Shown piece by piece: positions 19,999-31,419 of a stretch of DNA of 64,000 bases; position 1 is the stretch's first letter, and each line of letters begins with the position of its first letter. The notes beneath the pieces were generated by a model. The model made no database searches. It worked only from the letters and a program-made list of their open reading frames with translations, and was not told the DNA's origin. A program made the translations under genes and the position numbers. The DNA is from Yarrowia lipolytica (lineage: Eukaryota > Ascomycota > Dipodascomycetes > Dipodascales): positions 2,046,001-2,110,000 of the forward strand of contig NC_090770.1 in NCBI RefSeq assembly GCF_001761485.1, in the 5' to 3' direction.

Positions 19999-22470
19999 TT
20001 ACCACAGTTGAACATTTTCCATGCCATTGACAAGACCATCCACGTCCTGCCTGTATCCAGCACCCTGGTATCCTAGTGGCTGTCTTTTGGGGGACCGTTG
20101 CTGAATCAGTCCAACCTCGTCCATTAGTCGGCGATGAGCCTGGGTAGTCTTGATACCCATTAAGGTCGCTCGCACTTTGTCTACAGCCACCTGGCGGGTG
20201 TATCCCTCCAAGTAAGGGCTCATGAGAACCTTGAGCACAAAAGTAGGACCATGAATCTGGTCTGACAAAATAGCATGCAAGTTGAGAGGCTCCAGCAACG
20301 CAGATAACAGCAAGTCTCGAGACTCAGCCTCCCGACTGGCGAGAAGCTTAAGCGCCGTGAGAGCTGCAAGCTTGTGGGTAGCCAACACAACAATGTGAGG
20401 AACCAGCCTTGGCGCAAGCACCTTGTGTCGATGGGGGAGCACACAGGTATCCAGGTACCATGTTAGCAGAAGAGCCCCGTTGGGGTTGACCGCGAGCTGG
20501 GGAGCATGAAGCACAATGGCGGCAGCGACCATTCGCTGCTGGTCTCGAGAGGCATGGGCTGACTCAAGACAAGCACGCATGGCTCGAGATCCAAACCGGC
20601 CTAGGCCAATCTCGGAGAATCGTGCAAGCATGGTCTCGTACACAAAGTCGGACCATGGGGCTCCAAACTTGAGACAGCCCTGGAGCACGTAGTTGCCGAA
20701 CTGGTCGAGAAATAGATGCACTGTGTAGGGACGCAAATGTTTGACAATGAGGGCACGCTGGTGTGGGGTTCGTGCCACATCGATGATCTTTTGGGCAGCC
20801 CAGGTTCCGTTCTTATGGATACCAATGGCAGCCAGATGGGGAGCAATCTGCTCCAACATGCGGTCCTTCGCACCGTCAGAAGCAGCCTCAAACAGCTTTT
20901 GGACAACAGTGTTTCCGAGATAGTCGGCGGCGAGTTGGGCCACCTCGGGCAGCATCTCGTCAACGACAGTCTCGATCTCCTCAGCAGCGAGAATTCGAGC
21001 ATCCAGCCGCTTGCCCACGTCGCGGAGTCGAGCACTGTCGAAAATTCTGTGGGCCGTCTGCTCAGGGACTGTCGAAATTTCGGGTTTGAGCTCCACAGAG
21101 GCGACAGCAGCACGCTGAACAGCAGGCGCTATCCAACTTAAGTCCCAGGGACCAAGCTGAGCACAGACAGCCAGCAGCTCATCCTGGAATCGTGCATCCT
21201 CCAGGGGTGGAACGTCAGGAAGCTGAGGCAGATCGGGCTGCATGATTCCACCGGCAGCAGCCATGGATCCAGCATGCTGCAGCTCCTCTACACTCTCGGG
21301 ACCAAGCTTTGCAAAGCCAACTCGGCAGGGACCTGCTCCGGGGAAGAACTCCTTGCCATTGAGCTGTTGTAGAGCATGCAGGGCGGACTGCGAGTCCGCA
21401 AAGTTGATGAAGCCGCAGTTCTTGTGAGTCAGGATTCGAGCGCTCTCCACAGTTCCGTAAGCTGAGAAAATGTGGTGCAGGGCTTGAGGAGTGGCAGTTG
21501 GGGGGAGCTTTCCGAGCCACAGAGACCGAGAAGGCTTCTCCTCTTCATACTGGGAATGAGGGGGGCCTCCAAGCGAAGAATGGGTGGCTCCATGGGGAGG
21601 AGTTCCACCTACAGAATGAAGCCCGGAGGATGCAGTAGCTGATGCATTGGAGGTCGACGCGCCGCCAGCATGGGGACCAAGGGGTATATCGTAGTCGTAG
21701 TAAGGCACGGAGACTGTCTGTGCTCGCTGACGAGATGCAGCCTGCTGGACGGCGGACGCCTGCTGGACCTGGGGGTGCATCTGAGGGGGAGGCATCTGTT
21801 GCAGATGTTCGTATGGGTCGTCCTCTCTTGGCATGGCGTTGATCGTGTACGATCGAATGCGGCTGGGGTCGGTCTTGACATTGAGCTCGTGCATGAACGG
21901 TTGCAGCGGCTCGTAAGGCTGTGTTACAGGAGGGAATGGGATGGGTGCATCTCCGTCAATCAGGGAGGACCGCTTGGAGTTGGACCAGATTGATGAGCCT
22001 GACAGTGAAGGGTATAGCGACGGCCGGGAGTCAGGCAGCAGATTGAGCGAGCCCGAACGTAAACGAGAGCCCATGGCGTTTGCCAGGGCGTGTGATGAGG
22101 GTGTGGAGGAGCCCGAAAGAGGAGACGAGCCTAATGGGGGTCCCATGGGCACATCCAGGAATGAGGACCCCGACTGCTGAGGCTGAGGAGGTTGTGGGAC
22201 TGGTTCTGGGGCAGGAGTGGTGGCCATAGAAGGAGCCTGAGAGACCGATGGAGGAGGCATGGTAGTGGTCACAGCCGGAATCTTGTTGGGGTTGAGGTTG
22301 GACCCCATTGAACCCGTGGCTGCTGGCCAGTCTCTGACAACCTCGTCATTATCGGGGGACAGCAATGCCAATGATCCCTTGTGATCTCGGTCGAGATTTT
22401 GGGTGGTAAGGCGCGACGGGAGCGTGCCGGCACGTGCTCGTGATCGCAGTGGTGAGTTCCACACGTCCAT
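19999..22470 (-). CDS. RRM plus Pumilio-repeat RNA-binding protein (Puf2/Jsn1 type)
   Basis: 823 residues. The N-terminus WNSPLRSRARAGTLPSR resembles the SYRSRAGKF block near the start of Jsn1 and Puf2. A long disordered region with Ser/Pro and Gln-rich stretches follows. One RRM (RSLWLGKLPPTATPQALHHI ... CGFINF ... GPCRVGFAKLG) is near residue 320-395. Pumilio repeats then run from about 520 to 770, seen as YLGNTVVQKLFE, HKNGTWAAQKII, QFGNYVLQGCL, FGSRAMRACLE, NPNGALLLTWYLD and GPTFVLKVL. Family knowledge: these proteins bind UAAU-containing mRNAs for membrane proteins at the cell periphery. The start is the ATG at 22470. The bases just upstream read TTACTAACACAG, a 3' splice site, so the ATG is the first codon after a leader intron; a short 5' coding exon cannot be excluded. 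Confidence 0.85.
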   Translation of the reverse strand: MDVWNSPLRSRARAGTLPSRLTTQNLDRDHKGSLALLSPDNDEVVRDWPAATGSMGSNLNPNKIPAVTTTMPPPSVSQAPSMATTPAPEPVPQPPQPQQSGSSFLDVPMGPPLGSSPLSGSSTPSSHALANAMGSRLRSGSLNLLPDSRPSLYPSLSGSSIWSNSKRSSLIDGDAPIPFPPVTQPYEPLQPFMHELNVKTDPSRIRSYTINAMPREDDPYEHLQQMPPPQMHPQVQQASAVQQAASRQRAQTVSVPYYDYDIPLGPHAGGASTSNASATASSGLHSVGGTPPHGATHSSLGGPPHSQYEEEKPSRSLWLGKLPPTATPQALHHIFSAYGTVESARILTHKNCGFINFADSQSALHALQQLNGKEFFPGAGPCRVGFAKLGPESVEELQHAGSMAAAGGIMQPDLPQLPDVPPLEDARFQDELLAVCAQLGPWDLSWIAPAVQRAAVASVELKPEISTVPEQTAHRIFDSARLRDVGKRLDARILAAEEIETVVDEMLPEVAQLAADYLGNTVVQKLFEAASDGAKDRMLEQIAPHLAAIGIHKNGTWAAQKIIDVARTPHQRALIVKHLRPYTVHLFLDQFGNYVLQGCLKFGAPWSDFVYETMLARFSEIGLGRFGSRAMRACLESAHASRDQQRMVAAAIVLHAPQLAVNPNGALLLTWYLDTCVLPHRHKVLAPRLVPHIVVLATHKLAALTALKLLASREAESRDLLLSALLEPLNLHAILSDQIHGPTFVLKVLMSPYLEGYTRQVAVDKVRATLMGIKTTQAHRRLMDEVGLIQQRSPKRQPLGYQGAGYRQDVDGLVNGMENVQLW

Positions 22471-22559
22471 CTGTGTTAGTAAGAGTTGCCATGTGGTTAA
22501 GTGTGACAAGGTTAACTACATGACCCAATCCAAAACATCGCAGGTCACAGGGCACCCAC
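22471..22559 (-). other. probable leader intron ending directly before the Puf-type start codon
   Basis: The 3' end (ACTAACACAG next to the ATG) is convincing. The donor is uncertain: GTGGGT at 22559-22554 would give 89 bases; GTGAGT at 23160-23155 would give about 690. Confidence 0.5.
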
Positions 22560-25500
22560 CTTGTGGAGGGTGGAGAGTGCGGCCTTTGTTTTACGCGGTG
22601 TAGAGACGGCTGCCAAACGCCTTGTTGTGTGTGCCTGGCGACTGCGTCATAGTTTTCTGTGGGACTTAGTGGTGCGGCGTTGTGGTGAGGCGGATACAGC
22701 GGCGGCGGTGAGGTCCGTATCTGGACGTGAGGCGATATCGTGGCGCGAGAGCTCTAGTTTCTTGGTTCCGCCCCGGTTGTGGCCCTGGATCAGCCCATTC
22801 GAACACATTTCTTTATCGTAGTCGTTCAGGGTGTCTCTTGATGCGTATCTCATGTCGTGACGAAGAATGGCCATTGTCGACCCACGCGCGATTGGTGACG
22901 ACAAAAGACGTTGAAGGTGGGGTTGTCAAGGCGCAGAGTGAATCCCGGTTTAATCGTCTCTCTCGGTATCATATCTCTTGGTGATGTGTCCACCGCCTGT
23001 TGCAGGGTCTGTCGTATCCCACAGCCCGAAAATGAGCTGTTCGCACCATCCAGTCGCTTAAGCCACGACACATTTTACTCTGTGGCGATTGGGGAGCTGG
23101 GAAGCGGACCGTGGCGTCATTCCCTTCGCGTTGTCCTTGCACTTGTCTTTCCATACTCACATGTTTAAATCTTGGTGGCGATGTGTGTTCCGTGGTTGAC
23201 AGATAAGTTGAAGCAATGTCAGAGTAGACTCAATATCGTGCACCTGTGCTCTATGTGTATCCAATCTATGTTGGAGTCAAAATTATGTGGTGGGACCTGT
23301 GGGCTCGCAGTACATAGGGTTTGGTCACGAGCTGCAAGCTCCAAGGGGTTGGGCCAGAATGGAGAAGCACACATTCAAGATATCAGAGGGTGGGGTGCGG
23401 AAAAGAGGTGTTTGACAAGCGGAGTTCAAGGAGAGGGTACAAACCAAGTTATATATGGTGCCGTGGTACGTTGTAACACCGCGTTGGCTCTCAGCATCAA
23501 TTCTCCGGACTTGTGTGGTTGGTGTGAGCCGAGTGTGCACACAATTGAAATAATTGACTCTAAAATATACTCGCTACAAAAGCCGACTAGAGGAAGGCTG
23601 AGCGTGCGGTGTCTCTTTCGGTCCAACAATTAGTGAACGGGCCGGGGGCTCTCCTGTTGAAGCGGTGCTCTCTCCGTCTATTTTGAGCTGCTTCGGACTT
23701 GGCTGCAAACGACTTTCCGACCCGCGCTGTAGCTTCGTGAATAACTCAATTGACTCCACAGATATCATAGAAGTTGTAACCGTTGGCGGCGTACCAGCAT
23801 GGAAACAGGACATATATCAGCAATTGACCCGCCTCAATTTCGCTTCTCGAGTGGCCACAAAGTTCCGGTATGTGCAAGTGCCACCTCATGTCCATAAAGT
23901 ACACGTTTTGCCTTCCCATTGCAAGTAGCTACAGGTTATGTAGCGAATCTCCCGTTCCTGACTTTCCCCTTAGTGTTACCCGGCCTGGATAAAGCGCGCT
24001 TTTGTGCACGAGATGCGGGATATGGATTTCTGTGGGGCTGTGGGATGAGGGCCCCAACTCTAAGCCCTGAATGGTGATCACCCGAGCGGTGACGATGGTG
24101 TCACGCCCGATCCAGTGTGTCGGACCATCGTCGGCGGTCGCCAGCAACAATTGCGCATAGCTATGTTTTCTTGCGACCCGAGTGTGTCAGGTTGTGACAG
24201 CTCAGCCCAGGTACCTTTTTTGGTATCTCTCCACACCACGTTTGGCTTTTCCCAACGTCCGAGCTCCACTTGCTGTTACTATTCTGGGAGCTGCACGCAT
24301 CACGCTACACATGCACTCCTGATGCATGGAGCAGGCTGAGAGATGCTTGGAGGTCGCCAGCCGCAAACAGCAGGTAGGACGCCGAGACCATCCCGTATCA
24401 TGAAACGATCGTGCCGAGAGTGTCGACATTGAGCCTCTTCAGGCATAGCAAGTCCACTGGGCCCGCAGCACATGCAACTTTTGGGATTGTGGGGCAGCCA
24501 GAGGTTAGTGCGACTAATGTCCTCGGTGTGTGCTCTAATGTGCTTGGTTTGTGGTGTACAATGTACTGTGGGTTGTGTGGTGTATTAGGAGCATCTTGGG
24601 ACCCGTTGATGACCTCGGAGTTTCACCTTCCACTCATCTTCTCGAATTCCTGTCAACTCCCTATCGGCCTTTTGTAAAACCCGTCCATACCATCTCCGTT
24701 GCATGCTCCACCTATGCAGGCTGAATGGAGGGAGCATATGACCCAGGCTTGTGGATGATTGAAGAGACGGAGGTTCAGGTCGCCGGCCCCAGACGCCAGC
24801 GTTACCTTGGCAACTAATCAACCTGCCAGCTTAATCGGCAGCAGTCCATTAATAGTTTTGTTGGTCCAAGTCCCTCAGTCGAGTAGTCGGGTTTCCATGG
24901 TGATATTTTTTAGTGTATGCAATAATTTGACGATATAGACGACAATACTGATTCAACAACGCCAACCAGACCCAGACCATATGGAAGCATGGAACACCTT
25001 CCATCGAAGACTTGGAGCAGCAGCTGCTCCAGACTCTTGCTACGCGTCACGAAATGTTACGATCAACATACCAGTGCGGCATTAACACAGTTTCAACCGT
25101 GGCGCGACCACCGCCCACAAAAGCAATCACTCGCACCGCTAACCATGTGCAAGCTGTTTCCAGAGAGATTGGCACCGTAGTCACCGTAACCACCGCAAGA
25201 GAACTGGTGCTCAATACAAGTACAGCAGTACGACAAGTCTGTTACCCTGCAATCTCCCCATTTCACGTGGAACACTGTATAGCCACAGTTAAGATTGATA
25301 ACCACCCCGCCCAACCTCCACCGGACCTGAAACAATAATACCAGCGTACATGTGGGAACTGCTCTAATTACTTGTCCCACGTTTTGCTTTTGGAGGCGGT
25401 CCTGTTGCAAGTATTAAATCTACACATGTGAAACAGAAACGGGGGCATCTCTCTCCAAGTACCGGTAGGTGGAAGCGAAAAAGAAAAGTGAGCTTTCTCC

Positions 25501-27721
25501 GGTTAGTTTGGCTAGTGAAGCGGCTATAACAAAGTCATTTAGGGATAACTATGTATGTGCTGGTTCACCGAGACAGCAACGTGGGTCCAGAGAGAGCGCT
25601 CTGGCCCTCAGCGATGCGAAAAGCGTTTATTATAGAATTAGTGTGGTATCTGGTTTACATTGGGGTCTGGTAGATTGCAGCTTTTTGCTCACGTATTATG
25701 GACATTGCGGGCCCGTTCAGGGTTCCACACATGCAATTGGGGGTCAATTCTGGCTCCAGAGGGTCTGTAACCTGACCGAAATTACCTGACAGCGACAGCT
25801 CCCCGATTTTAGCAGTTTCAGGGCCTCAACTGACACAAGTCAGAATGGCGTCTGGTTCCTCCCACATGACAGCCCAAACAACCCTGCAGATAAACAATAG
25901 GTATTGTTGATGCACCGCGTGCATCCACCGCACCAAAGAGGGTGCTGGGCTAGGGCTGGCCAGTTGGGAACAGCAACCCCAGTTAACCGCATCTCCATAG
26001 ATCTTTCGACGCGGTTCTGTGCAAGCAACAATAATCGGGCATATGCGTTTGCCACCAAAAGACGCCGTTGATGAGAGCAAATGGGAGAGCTCTACGGGAC
26101 ATGGTCGGGCCCAGGGAGCTCCCGCCAGGTGTCAATTGGCTCTGCCTCCGCACAACAACGTGATTTACGGGGTGTCTCAAACATTGACGGTGATAACGAT
26201 CATCCCCTACAGTTGTGATGCCCAACCTCCTGTTCTAGACTCTAAGTAACTTTGGTCCGGGTTGATCTTCCGAGCCCAGAAAGATAGAGAATAAACGCAG
26301 CTGCCCCTTATGAAATCTCGCTACAGTGCACAGTCTACCTTGGGTCTCCCTTTTTTTTTCTTTTCTTGCTACCGTTAAGTTCCGCCACCAAGTAATTTTT
26401 TTTTGGTACAAGTAGTTCATACTGTACAAGTCCACAGAAATCCAAAAGCCACGTTTGTCACGCTTCTGCGGCTCTACATTCGCAACAGTTTGTGTCTCTA
26501 CAAGTAGGGGTTTGGCGCAACCTGTGGCAGATGTTGGTCATGGAGTTGTGGCATGTGGCCGCTTAGCAATTGTATCGTACATACTGTGTACTGTGGTTAG
26601 TCATACAGTTGCCACACTAATCAACTGTGGTGGTGAGTCACGGAGCACGATAGATTGCACAATCTTAACTGCCGATGTCGGCGGCGCGTAAGCAACTGAC
26701 TCAGGGCCTTTGGGAATAGCCGAGTGTCGTATCACACCCCTCTTGTATGATACCACACATGCTGGCGCAACTGGTGTTATGTGCGCAAATGAACATATAT
26801 GACATGATGTCTAAACGTGTTTCAAACTGGTTATTCTACTGCTTCGTTTACATCCTGTATTTTTTCCTGCTCAAATTATACATGTTCCTGCCCCCCGCCC
26901 AAAGAGGCAACCATTCTCAATGCCCTAACCACCGTAACCTGGGACCTACAAGTAGTATGCACCCCGGTGGTCTAGGCAGTTGAACCTGGCATACAGACAC
27001 GTTGTCACAGATCCACAAAAAAGGAATGGGCAAGTGAAAATATTGCGTCACGTCTTGGGTCTCCCTCGGCGGGTGCAACATGTTTACCTGTGGCTCCCGA
27101 TTCGCAAGGAATGCTGTCCGAGGTGCCACAGTTTCCACTTGGTGTATACTTACGAGTGCCGTAACCATCCTTCACTTTGGGCGCAAAGCGTGTCCATGTC
27201 GCCATTTTCGCTATAAACGTGGTATGGCTTGAGTCACCAATGACTCTATTTTTTCTTCGCATAATTTTTTTTCTCCCCAAACTGTGGATTTTTGCGTTTC
27301 TGGGGCTTTTTCACTTTGAGTTTGTGACCCATATTTAATTTCACGCAGACAAAGAATATACCTTTGTGGTATCTTTAGTGGCGTGCTGTGTTGTTGGGAT
27401 TTTCACTTTTCGTTTTGTGGTTATGTACGAGCAATTTGGACCGCCCGAAAAGTGGCTGGCAGGTCGGAACCGTTGCTATGGGATATTGGGGAGGAAAAAT
27501 GGAAAAAGTAACGCCGGAATCACAAACAGAAGACCCACAATGCCTCCCGACGAGCTTTCCGCGCGTTTCCAGGGCCAAAAAGCCCCTCTTTTATCATGTT
27601 CCGAAATCTCCGTTGTGGGTGACTTCACACCGAAATGACAAATAAGTCACCTGAAACTCTAATCTTTATACTAAACTTAGAGGATGACAAAATGTAGCTT
27701 ATCTTATCAAGGGTGGAAATA
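22560..27721. other. 5.2 kb gene-poor region
   Basis: The longest stretch without a supported gene. Open frames are at most about 150 codons, show no domain I recognise and lack usable splice pairs. It probably carries the Puf gene leader and promoter at the left (with a 19-codon upstream frame at 22591-22650 on the minus strand) and the Ecl1-like promoter at the right. A pyrimidine run lies at 26350-26367. No tRNA or 5S rRNA was found. Confidence 0.5.
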
Positions 27722-27731
27722 TATATATAAG
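27722..27731 (+). promoter_or_regulatory. TATA box of the Ecl1-like gene
   Basis: TATATATAAG, about 185 bases before the ATG. The leader between them is rich in CA and ACC words. Confidence 0.5.
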
Positions 27732-27912
27732 ACCAAGCGGTTATTTCCACTATCATCACCAACCACATCTTCTCTCAAGAAAAACACATATCGACAGCCT
27801 GGCAGTCACATACACTCGACCAAGCCCTCTCGACCCACTCTCTGATACATTCGAAAGACCCTTATCTACAACACCAGACTCTTATCTCTACACAAAACAC
27901 TCGCAACCAAAC

Positions 27913-28485
27913 ATGGACTGCTTCCACAACTACTGCACCGTCTGCGATACCATCATCGACACACAGCGAAAGGGCAACCGACTCAAGTCTACCTTTTCGT
28001 CCCAGGCCTTTGACTCTTCGCTCTACTGCTCGATAAAATGCAAGCAGCAGGACGAGGCTGAGTACACTTTCACCGCTCAGACCAAGTCGCCTGTCTACGA
28101 TGTCGAGGATCTCAGCATGGTCCTTCCCTCCCACCTCAACCTCGATGACTCGGAGCCCGAGCTCTTCGAGTGCGACCTCACCGATTCCTCTTCTGTCGAC
28201 TCCTCTTCTTCCATGCATTCGCTTGATGCTCCCTTCTCCACCTCCCTGAACTTCTCCCAGGGAGAGCCCAAGTACATTTCTCAGCACAACGCATCTCACC
28301 CTTACTTTGGAACCTCCTGGGCAGCCACTTCCCCGCTGTCCAACGAGGCGCTGGTCCTGCCCACCGCGTCTCCCATCAACAAGAAGAAGGAGCGACAGTT
28401 TTCCTACGCTATGCCTAAGGTCTCTCATCTTAGCCCTGGCCGACCCGTCATTGCCAGCAATACCTCTCCTCTCGAGAGACAGTGA
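27913..28485 (+). CDS. small zinc-binding protein, Ecl1 life-span regulator family (probable)
   Basis: 190 residues. The N-terminus carries Cys8-x2-Cys11 (CTVCD) and Cys39-x3-Cys43 (LYCSIKCKQQD), which resembles the Ecl1 family of fungal life-span regulatory factors: a short Cys4 zinc module followed by a disordered, Ser-rich acidic tail. The acidic region (residues 70-105, DDSEPELFECDLTDSSS) could act as an activation segment. In fission yeast, Ecl1-family proteins are induced by zinc or sulfur starvation and extend chronological life span. The start is the only ATG after the TATA box. It stands alone, with more than 5 kb free on the left and 2.9 kb on the right. The family call rests on the Cys pattern and size and is moderate. 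Confidence 0.55.
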   Translation: MDCFHNYCTVCDTIIDTQRKGNRLKSTFSSQAFDSSLYCSIKCKQQDEAEYTFTAQTKSPVYDVEDLSMVLPSHLNLDDSEPELFECDLTDSSSVDSSSSMHSLDAPFSTSLNFSQGEPKYISQHNASHPYFGTSWAATSPLSNEALVLPTASPINKKKERQFSYAMPKVSHLSPGRPVIASNTSPLERQ

Positions 28486-31419
28486 GCGGAGTAACAGATA
28501 CACTCCCCCCTCTTACAACTAACAACCACCCCAAAAAAAGAAGCTGAGCTAGTCTCCGCATTATTGCATTGAGTGTGACCCATACAACAGGTCCCTTACT
28601 CTCCTCTCACTATTTATAAGGCATATTTATTAGGTATATAGATGAATCGATGATCATACCAACTATTACTTTGGGTGTAGCTCTGTAGAACAACTTGCTG
28701 TCGTTTCCACCCCGCCCGACTGTATTATCTATCTTGCCTCTATCTCCACCGCAATCTCTTGTAATTTCTCCACCTATCTGTATTGTATCCACATGGCTTG
28801 TTCTACAGTAACTCTCGAATCAAGAAATATTATCACCACTGCCAATATCAGAAGATAAGCACCGTCTCTTGCGCTGTACCTGGTGGTTAGTGTGACATCA
28901 ATTTTCACCTACAGGCCTGCTAACACTTACAAGTACCAGATTTCAACACTTGCCACCACAAGTATCGAATCGTGGACCCTCGAACGCGGCTAAGTCTCGG
29001 CTACTGTTTTCCGGGGTTGCTAACTACTCTATGTACGATCCGGCACGCACGAACACAGCAGGTGACACCGCAGTAATCTCGCTTAACAAGCCACCGGTGC
29101 TGACAAAACCGTTGCTGCGAACAAGAGGGAGAGGTCTAGGCGGGTATCTAAGATTGATGGGATCCCCTCCTACCCATATTATTTCTCCATTCATAGATGG
29201 CTGTGTGTGCTGGGGTCTTTTTTCGCTTAACTCCGGCCTACGGGACAAAGCTCTAGAGCGTTATGATGAGCTGGCACAAGCGAACCCCACAATCTTATCT
29301 GTTGGTCCCATACAGGCCCGGGTTGCCGCCAGCCTTTTGTTCTGCAAGAGACCCTGACTCCGATCCCGACTGTAGGTCCTCGTACCGGTATCGTACATAC
29401 TCACGGGAAAGGGTAAGACTCCGGATTTGCACAACGTGATGCGCCAACCCTATTATTGGTATGGGGCAATGTCCGATATGACATGTATGTACTGTATGTA
29501 CATACGAAACCCCTCACTAAACATGTCATAACACACAACAACGACGACGATGTTTGCTTCGAGGACACATACATGAATATCTATCATAGACGCTTTAACC
29601 GGGATTCATCCGGTACCCGCCATCACCACTCTCGGACACTCACTTGTGCCTTAGAATTTAGACCCGAGCTGGTCTCACAAAGGTTTCAGTGCTTGGACCA
29701 GATCAAAGTCACCGATCGAACACGTAAGATACAACCACCTGTCGGTTGCACTGTACAATGTCGAGGATGGTCTGCAACGGAATCGTATACATTCGTTACA
29801 TGCGACCGTCTCGTCAGCCCCTGTGTTAACTCCAACGCCGCATACCCATCCTACCGGGGCCGTCTACCCCACATTTCTTAGAGTTTCAACACATCAGATC
29901 AGCTAACCCGCACAAGAGCTTATTTGCTTCTTGTTGTAGGGGAGGGAAAAAAAATCTCGGAGGCTGTGTGGGCATCTAGAACAGCGGCAGCCACGAAATG
30001 GGTACGAGTAAATACAGTCCTAGACAGAAACATGTCTTACGCTTGAGACAAACGGCTCAAATTGCGTGCTACAGACTTGCCGGACTTGTACAAGCCTCGC
30101 CTCGGGTGGATCATCCCATCCGATGGCATCATCTCTAAGGAGTGCAGCGTGAAAATTCTTACAGCGCCTCCCCACAGTGTGTGCTGATCGGCTCAAGGTA
30201 CCTACAAACGCACATACGATCTGGCGTGAGACACAAAGGGTTCAGGCACTCCTATTTCTCTCTCAGTACCGACAGGTGGAACACGGGTAAGGGTTTCCGG
30301 TTCCAGCAGTCCGATGATAACGTCATCTTAGCGTAGTGGAGTTCAAGTAGCGAAAAGTAAGTAGCGAAAATAAGTAGCAAAAATAAGTAACAAAAATAAG
30401 TAGCGAAAATAAGTAGCGAAAACAACGGAAAATAAATCCCTCCAGAATATTCTCTCACCACTCGCAAAAACCGCAGACATATACACTATAGATTAGCCAC
30501 AGAAAAAATCGTACGCAGACCGTCGGAGGAGGCCGATCTAGACATGACCTGATGTCCAGGTACCGTATACGAGGTGAATGTGAATACATGTTGCCTGGTA
30601 GACGCATTGGCTCGTCCCAGGGCGGAAGACACCTTACCAGCCAGCATACATAGTGCTCAAGATGTGCTCACCCAACAGGCACCACCACTGCGCGAGCCGT
30701 GCTTGCTGTGTTTGAAATTCGCTCATGTTAGCATGATAATAAAATGTCCAGCTACAGTAGCAATTCTTCTTCTAGACGCTGCCACCAAATAATAAAACCA
30801 ACCTTGAATATAATCACGCCCTCGTATTATATCACGGTATTATCCGATTTAGGTAGTCTCTCTACAAGTACACTCTTCATAAGTCACCGTCGAGTCGGTG
30901 CGGTATGTGCACGAGTTTCGTACTCATGCCCTGATTCGTCTCAGAGACCCGGCCATGACTTTTCCCTCTCACCCTCCCTCTGAACCCTCTCACTCAGAAC
31001 CAAAAACAAATATCTCCGTGAACCTCTGAAACATACAGAACTTGGCATTCTCAACTACAGATCCAAGTGTGCTCGCATCGCTCATGTATGCACATGTATA
31101 ACAAGTGACACCATAAGGCAGCCCGGAATCCAAATGTGCGACATGAAAAGAAAATATTTTCAGGGCTGAAAAAACTGCGAGACCAAAGCTACTATGGGAG
31201 CCAGAACCGGATCCCACCCATCCGAAAACTAGTCCAGAAGATAAAACCACCGAGACTAACGTTTTTTAGTAGGGTTCCAATGTCGCACCGGCAACCGAAC
31301 AAATAACTATGATGATCTAATTGATAGCTAGACAGCAACAAGGAAAACAACAGATAAGACGTGAACACTCTACTCTAATCCATAAATATACATACATATT
31401 ATACCCATCTCTATGTCTT
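28486..31419. other. intergenic region with a 13-bp tandem repeat
   Basis: 2.9 kb between the Ecl1-like gene and the 3' end of the Apc3 gene. It includes a GTAC-motif cluster at 29483-29505 and the tandem repeat at 30344-30422. No coding sequence or RNA gene is supported. Confidence 0.5.
30344..30422. repeat. AT-rich 13-bp tandem repeat
   Basis: Five units of TAAGTAGCGAAAA run from 30358 to 30422, two of them with G-to-A changes (AGCAAAAA, AACAAAAA), preceded by a partial unit CAAGTAGCGAAAAG. It is strongly asymmetric (A/G on one strand) and intergenic. Function is unknown; slippage or an origin-like unwinding element are both possible. Confidence 0.85.

Noticed and set aside
28881-29642. 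Possible minus-strand intron from ACTCAC at 29637 to an ACTAACCACCAG end
   Set aside because: Neither flanking exon would carry a meaningful reading frame.
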